A stretch of DNA of 64,000 nucleotides from Geotrypetes seraphini. Taxonomy: Eukaryota > Chordata > Amphibia > Gymnophiona > Dermophiidae. Location: assembly GCF_902459505.1 (NCBI RefSeq), contig NC_047097.1:12299749-12363748 (forward strand), in the 5' to 3' direction. Each line of letters starts with the position of its first letter. Position 1 is the stretch's first letter. This document shows, one piece after another, positions 24,141 to 34,600 of this stretch. The notes beneath the pieces are model-generated. The model made no database searches, was not told the DNA's origin, and saw only the letters and a program-made list of their open reading frames with translations. The position numbers and the translations under genes are program-made.

Positions 24141-25366
24141 TTTATTAGGTTAAAGAATTCATATATATGGTATTTTCAGTTTGTCACACCAAGTTTGATA
24201 AAATATGGCTACAGTAAAAGCACATAATAAACACTTAAAAATATTAAAGAGCTGTGTAAGTCTCACAGAGTTTCTTCATTTGTGTGTTCCTTCATTTTGG
24301 ATATAAGCAGAACTGTGTCAAATCACTATTTACATGTGTTCAACTGTATAAAAGTGTTTGAGGATTTGTCCTTTCTTCCCTGACCCTTCCTGCTCCCTCC
24401 CCCCCCCAAAAAAAAAAAAAAAAAAAAGAGGCTAGAAGTCTCAAAAATGCTTTGGTAGAGATACCTGTATACAGATCCTGAACCACATATACTTAACACC
24501 CTGGAACCAAGGCCAGGAAAGACACTATAGAATTTAGTGGCCATCACACAGGTTTCTGCTGATTGCATATGTAAAAGTCCTTTTTGCACCTCTGTTTTAT
24601 AGTCCAAGAACAAAATGGCTAAAAGGCATAAACAGCTTATTAAAAACACTTCCTTCTTCCTAAGTGGGAGACCTTCCTGATACTGTTTTACTGTGCAATT
24701 ATTGCATCTTTCATTCTGTATTAAACACTAGAAAAATAATCTTTGTTTATATGGCACTTTTTGTTGTGCTTTAAACCTCTAAATAGTATTGCAAATGAAC
24801 TTGGATTTAAGAATCAATGTAGCAGTTGATCTCCTTGGATTTGTCAAATCCACTCATACACATACACAGTCAAGTAGTGTATGCTTGTTTGTTCTTGTAA
24901 CCCTATTTATTTATTGTTAATTTAAAATGGATCTCCAGTAGATTTGCAAATTGGATCCAGTAATAGTAAGATGGCATTACTCTGCCAGAATCTTTCCAGG
25001 TGTTTTAACACCATAGTTAAGCCAGCATGCCACTACCTTACTTTAGAGTCGCTATCGGTGAGAGTGGCTTATCTTTATCACTAAATTAACTGCTTTGGAC
25101 AGCATTTGCTGTACTGTTAGGAGAAATTCATGCACTTTGTGCTGAAAAGTCCATGTGCATTGGGACTGATGTCAGAATCTGCTGTTCTTATTGCTGATAT
25201 AATGTGGTAACCACAATGATCTAAGATTCTCTCAGATCACAGCCTGAATAAAAACCCCTCAGTTCTCTCTCCTTGCCATAGCTGAGTAATGAACCGTAAT
25301 GTTCAAACTCAACTTGTTAAAACATTGAGAATGTGCTCTTCTGCCATCAGAGTTGCACTGGGTGGA
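24141..25366 (-). other. CYP1A: CYP1A 3' UTR (extent inferred)
   Basis: The region follows the stop codon in the direction of transcription. Candidate AATAAA signals on the minus strand are at 24915-24906 (two overlapping) and 24146-24141, giving a 3' UTR of about 0.45 or 1.2 kb. It is fairly AT-rich and largely free of recognisable repeats, except for a poly-A/T tract near 24411-24428. Which signal is used cannot be told from sequence. Confidence 0.5.
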
Positions 25367-25670
25367 TCACTCCTTATTCTCGTTCAGAAAGCGCTGCCTG
25401 ATTTTGAGCTCATATCGTTTGTGCTTCAGGGTGAGACCATATTCAGTTGACAGGTCCAACTTCTGGTCATCCTTCATGCTGAACTCCAGCTGTTGGAGCA
25501 AGATGGCCAAGAAGAGAAACAGTTCTAGCCTGGCAATGGTCTCTCCAATGCATTTTCTCTTTCCTAGGCCAAAAACTGTCACCTTATCCACCTCATTCTT
25601 ATCTAGCCCAGTTCTATCAGCATTAAGAAAACGTTCTGGGTCAAATGTGTATGGGTCCCTCCAAAGTTTC
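25367..25670 (-). CDS. CYP1A: CYP1A exon 7, terminal coding exon
   Basis: The acceptor TTTTTCAG opens the exon, which has 304 coding nt ending in TGA at 25369-25367. It contains FDPERF, the haem-binding [10 protein letters not shown] with Cys466, the L-helix, and a charged C-terminus ending FLNENKE that runs slightly longer than the mammalian one. Confidence 0.95.
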
Positions 25671-28600
25671 CTGAAAAATAAGAAATATTATTTCAGTGCA
25701 GGCTTGTTATATAGATACAATATTATATAAATCCGAAAACTGATTTAGAATTTGTCAGCTAAGATTTAATCTTAAAAAATGCAGGGTCTTGCATTTGGGC
25801 TACGTAAACTCAAGGGAGTGGTACAGTGTAAGGCAGTGTCCCTCAAACTTTTCGGCACCACAGCACACTAAACCCGGTGCCGCAGCCAGAAGGCATCTAG
25901 AAGTGTGTGGACATCAATATGACGACATCACGCAAATGCATGATATCATCACATTGACATCCGCAGGCTTGGAGGCCCTCCGGCCATGACCCTGAACCTG
26001 TCACTTTGCCGGTGGGGGTTCCTGGAGGAGGAGAGGTGTGGGGAGAGGAGGAGAGTCGTCGGCGCCAACTGACTGCCTACATGACGTGTCTCTCACCACG
26101 AGAGGAACATCCTGTAAGCAGTCAGCAAATGCCTCTCCTCCTTGCCAGCATCTCGCAGCACACAGTTTGTGATACACTGGTGTAGGGGGTGAAGTACATC
26201 TGTTAATCAAACAGTGGGGCTTGGGAGTGATTGTGTCTGATGATCTTAAGGTGACACAACAGGTAGAAATGGCAAGGCCAGAAGGATGCTTGGATACATA
26301 GGGAAAGGAATGGCCAGGAGGAAAAAGGAGGTGATCTAATCTAATCTAATCTAAATCTTGGGTTTATATACCGCATCATCTCCGCAGATGGAGCTCGACA
26401 CGGTTTACATGGTTAGGGAAGGAACGGAACTCCAGTGGAATTATATAAGTATGAGAGAAGAGAGGTTGGTGTGAGAGTGCCAGGAGCGGGACGGGGTTAC
26501 GTTCTGGAGAAGAGCCAGATCTTCAGATGCTTACGGAATGGTAGAAGGGGGCTCAAATTGCGGAGAGGGGAAGGGAGACTGTTCCAGAGCTGAGTGATTC
26601 TGAAAGGGAGGGAAGAGCCAAGTTTACCAACAAGGGAGATGCCTTTTAAGGAGGGGTGGGATAGTTTTAATTTTTGAATGGATCTAGTGGAGGTTGGATT
26701 TGAGGAATTCCAGGATAGAGGGATAAAAGGAGGAAGGATACCGTGGAGGATCTTGAAGGTTAGGCAGGCACATTTAAAGTAGACCCTGGAAATAACGGGA
26801 AGCCAGTGGAGTTTGGATAGGAGCGGTGTGACATGGTCAAATTTACTTTTTGAGAAGATAAGTTTGGCCGCGGTGTTCTGGATTAGTTGGAGTCTGTGGA
26901 GGCTTTTCTTTGTTAAGCTTAGGTAAATGGAATTGCAATAATCCAATCTGGAGAGGATAATGGATTGTACGAGGATGGCAAAGTGTTTTTGGTGGAAGCA
27001 AGATCTCACTTTCCTCAGCATGTGAAGGCTGCAAAAGCATTTTTTTATCAGGGAGTTGAGGTGGTCGTTAAAGGATAATGATGAATCTATGGTGATGCCC
27101 AGAACTTTGCTAGAGAATTCCAGTTGTAGAGAGGAGCCTGTGGGCAGTGGGATGGAAGTGGGTAATTGATCAAGTTTAGGGCCGAGCCAAAGTAGTTTAG
27201 TTTAGGTGATATGGAGTCGGTCCAGAGGAAGGCTGCTAAAATGATTGGTGGTCTTTGTCATAAGGCATTTAAATATCCACGTGGCAATAAATGCACATGA
27301 GTCAAGTCTTTCATTTGAAAGGAAGCTCTAGAATGAGAAGGCATTGGATGAAGTTAAGAGGTGATAGGCTCAGGAGTAATCTAAGAAAATATTTTTTTTA
27401 TAGAAAGGGTGGAAGATGCATGGAATAGTCTCCCGGTAGGTGGTGGAGACAAAGACTATCTGAATTCAAGAAAGCATGAGACAGGCACGTGGGATCTCTT
27501 CAGGAGAGGAAATGGTGAATGCTACAGATGGGCCATTTGGCCTTTATCTGCCATCATGTTGCTATGTTTAATACCTCACTCTAGTGAGATCCTATTTAGA
27601 GTACTACATACAATTCTGGAGACCACATAGTCAAAAGAAACAGGATTGAGTAGGTCCAGACAGCAGCTTTTAAAAATGGTTATAGTCTTTATCATAAAGC
27701 ATTACGGGAATAGACAAAGATCTAAATATGTATAGTTTGGGGAAAAATGTGTGAGAAGGGAGGAATAATGGAAACATTTAAATTCCTAAACAGGATGCAT
27801 CCTACACTGTCTGTGTAGAGCGGCATGCAAAAGGGGCCTCTAAGCATAATCTGAACCAAAACTCCAGGTGCATACAGTACCTTTAAGGAGTATTATTTCT
27901 AATAATCAGCCCACCTGGAAAACCAACTAGAGAGAGAAAATTCTAAACAGAAAAAAAGCCTCTAGCAAAAAAAAAAAAAAAATGGGGGTACCAAAACTAT
28001 TAGTCTGTCACTCTATACACTCTATACAAACAGTGTAATCTATTCATGCAAGAGAAATATAGCAGCGGGAGCGCAGGTATTTATCTCATATTGGACATGG
28101 GCAAACTACTGCTGCTTAAATTTCATCAATGATTCTTCAAAAAAAAAAAAAAAAAAACCAAACGCCACATTTTTCTACCTCAAACAATGATTGTAATCCA
28201 AACTTGTGTCCTCCGCTGCGTTATAAACATTCACATTCGACAAGAGTCCTTGCAAGACCTTGTTTCGCAATGAGCTGCCTCAGGAAACTAACTTCCTCTT
28301 CCAACATTCAAAGTGTGCTGTGTTTCCTCTTGCATGAATAGATTACATTGTTTGTGTAGAGCAGTGGTTCCCAAACCCTGTCCTGGGGGGACCCCCAGCC
28401 AGTCGGGTTTTCAAGATATCCCTAATGAATATGCATGAGAGAGATTTGCATACCTGTCGCTTCCATTATATGCAAATCTCTCATACATATTCATTAGGGA
28501 TATCTTGAAAACCCGACTGGCTGGGGGTCCTCCCAGAGCAGGGTTTGGGAACCACTGGTGTAGAGTGACACACTAATTAATAGTTTTGGTACCCCGTTTT

Positions 28601-31600
28601 TGTTTTTTTTTGCTACAGACTTTCTCTGTTTACAGAGTTTTTTCTCTCTGGTTGGTTTTCAGGGTGGGATGATGATTAGAAATAATACTCTTTAAAGGTA
28701 TTGATGCATCTGGAGTTTTGGTTCAGATTATGCTTTGAAGCCCCTTTGGTTGATTAATAATTTTTTTGCATGCCACTCTATATAGACAGTGTGGGATGCA
28801 TCCTGTTTATTGATTTAGTAGTTTGATACTTATGCATCTCTTCTCCTTAGCATGTTGATAGTGTGAAACATTTAAATTCCTCCATGACATAAATGTATGG
28901 GAGGTAGGCCCAACTGAAAGGAAGCTGTGAAACAACGGGCCACAGGATGAAGGTGAAAGGGGATGGACTTGGGAGTAATGTAAGGAAATATTGTACAGAG
29001 AGAATGGTGGATACAATGAATGGAATGGTATGAGGGCTGTATCTGAATTCAAGAAAACTTAGGTCAAGTAGAGTTGATTTCTGAGAGAACGGAAAGGATT
29101 GTAGAGTTTGGTAGTTGGTATGGATGGATAGGCTGTATAGTTTTTATCTATTGTCATTCTATTTCTATGATAGTATGTGGGCAAGAAATACAAAAGGGAG
29201 TAAAAAAGTACTGTATTGCTTTCATTTGAACATCATTTGCAAACTACACCCTGGTTATCCAACTAATCAGGTTGTTCTGTAGAACTCATTGCTTATGTAT
29301 ATCTATTGTCATTCTATTTCTATGATAGTATGTGGGCAAGAAATACAAAAGGGAGTAAAAAAGTACTGTATTGCTTTCATTTGAACATCATTTGCAAACT
29401 ACACCCTGGTTATCCAACTAATCAGGTTGTTCTGTAGAACTCATTGCTTATGTATATGTGATCTGAGTCCTCCTACTGTAAATTTTAGAGAGAATCATAA
29501 GACTATTTCACCAAAGCATTTGAAAGACAGTAAAGGGAGAAAGGGAATGGGACTTGTTTACCGCCTTTTTGTGGTTACACATTCAAAGCAGTGGGCGATG
29601 GTGGTTTAAGTGACTTGCCCAGGGTCACAAGGAGCAGCTCTGGGATTTGACCACACAACCTCACTAGGCCACTCCTCACTACCTGGCAGGTAGTACTGTT
29701 CTCCTTTTTCTACCCTCCTACTTGTGTTAGTCCCGTTATTATGTTTTGAGTTTATCTGTTCTACCTAATTTTTTTGTCGTCTATTGATTTTATAAGGTAA
29801 ACTAACCTGCATGGATATACCCAATGTATAAGACCCATGAACATACTTAACCCTTTCAGGACCATAAGGATCGTAGGCCAATTTTTGTGGTTTTGACGAC
29901 ATTTTTATGGTAAAAAGGGCTTGCAGATGCCAAAAAATTGATTTTTTTTGTGAAATATCATTATTTTTTTTTAAAAAAAATCACACTTCTGGCTTATGGA
30001 CAGTGTGGCAAGTGAATCTTCTCGTCAATCTGGCAACGACGCTAATGAATGAATGTCGGAACCAGTTTGTTTACATAAAGGCAGTATCATATGGAATCCG
30101 TATATATCAAATTTAGAACTGTAGACTATCCCAATCAAAATTGATAGGATTTTAAAGTTATGGGACAAATATGTCCCTTGGTCCTGAAAGGGTTAACTAA
30201 AGGGAAAGGAAAGGGGACAGGATTTGATATACTGCCTTTCTGTGGTTTACATATTGTATACAAGTACTTATTTTGTACCTGGGGCAATGGAGGGTTTAGC
30301 GAAATTGCCCAGTCACAAGGAGCTGCAGTGGGAATTGCATCTGGTTCTCAGGCCACTGCACTAACCATTAGGCTACTCCACTCCACACTAGCCACTTGCA
30401 AGTTTTCCCCAATCTAATGTAGGAGTGTCAAATGTCGGTCCTCGAGGACCGCAATCCAGTTGGGTTTTCAGAATTTCCCCCAATGAATATGCACGAGATC
30501 TATTTACATGCACTGCTTTCATTGGATGCTAATAGATCTCATGCATATTCATTGGGGGGAAATCCTGAAAACCTGACGGATGGTGGCCCTCGAGGGCTGA
30601 CATTTGACACCCCTGATCTACAGGTTGAAATATATATTTAGCTATAATCAAGTACTGTAGTATATTAGGTCCTCATTTCCCCTGCAGATTGGACAAGATT
30701 AAGGGGCACATTTTCAAAGCACTTTGACACACAAAATACTATAGGAACTTATGGTACTTTGTGTGTCTGATTGCTTTGAAAAATGCGTCCCTAATTCTCT
30801 AGGAGCACCGACCTTGCATGGTTAGGGGTCAAGGACTACATTAGCGTATAGAATGTAATCATTAAAGATTATAATCAACCTAAACTATACTTACTCATCG
30901 TGGTTCACTTGCCACTGGTTGACAAAGATGCATGTTCCTTCGGGAATAAAATAACCATTCAGTGAAGTGTCTCTGGTTGTGCTGCAAGAGAACATAGCCA
31001 CAAATGTTAATTGGCAAACCTTTTTCAGTTTGTCTATGTCAGGGGTAGGGAACTCTGGTCCTCGAGAGCTGTAATCCAGTCGGGTTTTCAGGATTTCCCC
31101 AATGAATATGCATTGAAAGCAGTGCATGCACATAGATCTCATGCATATTCATTGGGGAAATTCTGAAAACCCGACTGGAATACGGCTCTCGAGGACCGGA
31201 GTTCCCTACCCCTGGTCTATGTGATGAGTGCTGTTCAGAAATTATCACATTGCTGCTTACTTTCAAAATGCTTTCCTTGAATTATATCTACTTTGGCTGT
31301 GAAACACTGGACCTGTTGGTCCTGTACTCTGTATCCTACCAATTCTGTATGCAGCAATATCTTTAGTACTTAGCGGCCTTGCATTTTATTGAGAAGGGAG
31401 GCCCAGATGCAATATTTTCTACTCTTATAAGGGGAGGAGAGATCAGGAAAGGAGGCAAACAGCTTAATCCTAGACTAATGCTTTTCAGAAAATCTTCAAG
31501 ACTGAGAATCACATCCCTAAGGGTAGACTGGGATATCCTTAAAATGAAAAATTAAGATTTAATGTTGGTTTGCTAACATCATGAAGGCAATACCTTAAGG

Positions 31601-34600
31601 TGATGGAATGTGCCATTGCTGCTGCAAACTTTAGGGCAAATTCCTCTTAATCAAATAGTGAGAGCAGCTTTGAAGACTTTGTTTTAGTCTGTGGCTAGCA
31701 GGAGACTAATTATGTATTTAGCAACTATATCAAGACATTTCTTATAATTAGTCTGAGAATACATTACCAGTGTGGGATTGTGAAGGGTATAAATGATGAA
31801 TGTCTCAACACCTCCAGAATGAATGCTTCCATGTACGGCAACAGAGGTCTGTCTGACAGCCTTGGTCTTCGCTCTTTGCCAATGACCTGGTCTATGGTGC
31901 ACAAACAAAATTTGGAAAAAATACAAGTCACTTCTAGCCTATTATAAGGAGTTTTCACATTTGCTTAAAACTTCTACCACTCAATTGAAACATAGGGCTC
32001 CTTTTGCTAAGTTGCATTAGGGCATTAGTGCGCGGAGTAGCTAATAGAGCTTGCGTTAGTATTTTCATCTATCGCGCACGCTAAAAATGCTGGCACACCT
32101 TAGAAAATGGAGCCCATAGTTTCCAAAGCTGTAATGTTATTTGAAAGCTTTCCTTGGCAATTCAAAGTGATTGTCTGATGATAAAAGCCCCTGAAAAGGA
32201 ACATCTTTCAGTATCCAGAAAGCTATTGCACAGTTAATTGAGTTCAGAAGAACATCCAAAAGTCAAGAGGGCATCACATGGCACACATGCCACTACTTGC
32301 ATTGTTCGTACCGCGTGCCATGTGATGCCCTCTTGACTTTTGGATGTTCTTTTATTTACACAGACTTGTGAAACTCCTGAAGCAGGCCATTTGGGCCGAA
32401 ACATGCGCATGTCAAGTCCCATGTTTGTTGAATTCAAGAATTTTGGGAAATAGTCAGAGTTCAGTCTCTGTTTGGACTGATCCACTCCATCGTGTTTGAG
32501 TATTGATCTTGCATTTTCGCAAAAGGCAAGTTCGATCACGTTTCCCCACTCCTCTCCAAGCTCCACTGGCTCCCAGTATACTCCAGAGTCCTCTATAAAT
32601 GTGCCTGCTCAGCCTTCAAGATTCTACATGGCGTCCTTCCTCCCGTTATCCCACTCTTCTGGAATTCCTCAAACCCGCTCTCTTCTAGACCCTCCCAAAA
32701 ACTGAAACTATCTTTCCCATCTATAAAAGGTATATCCCGCGCAGGAAAACTCGGAACATCCCTCCCCTTTAGAACTACGGAACTCTGGAACAACCTCTCA
32801 TCCCCGCTCAGAAATTCTAGCTCCTTCCAATCCTTCCGTAAACGCTTGAAAACTTGGCTCTTCTCAAAAATCTAATCACCTCCCGTTCTCTAGTTCCCTG
32901 CCCCTCTCTTATCTTCTCAGTCCCTCTCCTATACCCTTTCTTTGTAGTTCCTTTCCTCTCAACCTCTGTAAACCGTGCCGAGCTCTGCGCACGCGGAGAT
33001 GGTGCGGTATACAAACCTAAGGTTTAGTTTAGTGGATTTGACTCTCCTGTGTTTTCTTGTCTTTGAGGATAAAGCAAGCCCGGACTGAACCTGAAGTCTG
33101 AATGAATCCTAGAAAACTCTGTTGGCGGAGCTTTATTTTTCCTGATTGTTGAACTGGAAGCTTTCCTGGTTTTTTTGGCTGACTTTTTGCTTTGTTGAAA
33201 ATAATAAAAGAACAATAACAATAAACTATATTTTGGGGTAGTGTGTTTAAACTTGGTGCTCACATGCCTTTCTGACTCTCCTATGAGGTCCAAATTGGCC
33301 CAAAGGAAAATACAATTCTGTCACAGAATTTCCCAAGAGCTATCACCTGAAGGGTGCTTAAGACAAGATCCAATGGTAAGCTGGAATTTTTCCTACCGTT
33401 CACTAAGGGTTTAGTTAGTGGAAATGCTTTTGGGATTCGGTGATTTAGCCAAGTCATATACCATAGCTGTTTATCTCCTTAGGAAATCTTAGTTCCAATA
33501 TATTTTCCTGGTGCTATATATATAGGTCTTTTGCTGAGGGAATAACAGTATTTACCAATTGTTTATGCAACTGTCTATCTATAATCAGTGCATGGTTATA
33601 TGCTGCTGTTATATTCAGAGAAATGGATTAAATGAATGAAATGATTGATTTGGATGAAATCTTGTAGCATCTTAGAGTAAAAAAAACCCCAAAATTTAAA
33701 GATTATAACTATTGCTCTAAGTATAAATAATAATTGTGACCATTTGTGATAATGGTTATATTTTTCTATGCATTTTCTCTTTTGGTAATAAAAGCTCTTC
33801 TTGGCCAAATTGTTTCCGCTAGTCTGAATACTGAAACAAGCAAAAATAATTGTGCCTGGGTGTCCCCTTGACACGAGCGTAATGCAGCATCAAGCTAATT
33901 ACCTAATTATTTTATAGCACTAATTATCCTACCGTCCTGTCTCATAGAAACATAAAAACATAGAAGATGACAGCAGAAAAGGGCTACAGCCCATCAAGTC
34001 TGCCCACTCTGCTAACCCACCCCCTGTCTATGCCCTAATGACCCAATTTCCTTATCTTGACCCTCGTAGGGATCCCACATGGGTATCCCATTTATTCTTA
34101 AAGTCTGGCACGCTGTCTGCCTCGATCACCTGCACTGGAAGCTTGTTCCAATGATCAACCACTCTCTCTGTGAAGAAATACTTTCTGGTGTCGCCATGAA
34201 ATTTTCCGCCCCTGAGTTTGAGCGGGTGCCCTCTTGTGGCCGAGGGTCCCTTGAGAAAGAAAATATCATCTTCCACTTCGACACGTCCCGTGAGGTACTT
34301 AAATGTTTCGATCATGTCTCCCCTCTCCCTACGTTCCTCAAGAGTGTAGAGCTGCAATTTGTTCAGTCTCTCTTCGTACGAGAGACCCTTGAGCCCCGAG
34401 ATCATCCTGGTGGCCGTCCGTTGAACCGATTCAATTCTGCGCACATCTTTACTGTAATGTGGCCTCCAGAATTGCACACAGTACTCCAGATGAGGTCTCA
34501 CCATGGCCCTGTACAACGGCATTATGACTTCAGGTTTTCGGCTGACGAAACTTCTATTGATACAACCCAATATCTGCCTTGCCTTAGATGAAGCCTTCTC

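Larger units (their letters stand above)
27788..28864. mobile_element. Penelope-like fold-back element with hammerhead motif, 17-bp target duplication, hosting a hAT
   Basis: The element is flanked by GAAACATTTAAATTCCT at 27771-27787 and 28865-28881. The left arm (ACAGGATGCATCC to GGGGGTACCAAAACTATTAG, 27790-28005) pairs with the right arm (28568-28806). The inner parts (TCTATTCATGCAAGAG and CTCTTGCATGAATAGA) also pair. A hammerhead-like motif lies at 28234-28288 on the minus strand. A hAT MITE later entered the right arm at 28362-28557. No protein is encoded. Confidence 0.75.
27196..29150 (+). mobile_element. CR1 LINE fragments, interrupted by a fold-back element
   Basis: 27196-27575 ends in a CR1-type 3' UTR (GGAATAGTCTCCCGG, then CAGATGGGCCATTTGG and ATGTTGCTATG). 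27576-27787 and 28882-29150 belong to a second CR1-like copy (TTAGAGTACTACATACAATT, then GGATGAAGGTGAAAGGGG and TTCTATTTCTATG). It is split by the insertion at 27788-28864, which duplicated 17 bp. Confidence 0.7.

Noticed and set aside
32249-32350. Perfect 36-bp hairpin as a microRNA precursor
   Set aside because: The arms are perfectly paired without bulges and lie in a decayed Penelope-like fragment, so a repeat snap-back is the simpler reading.
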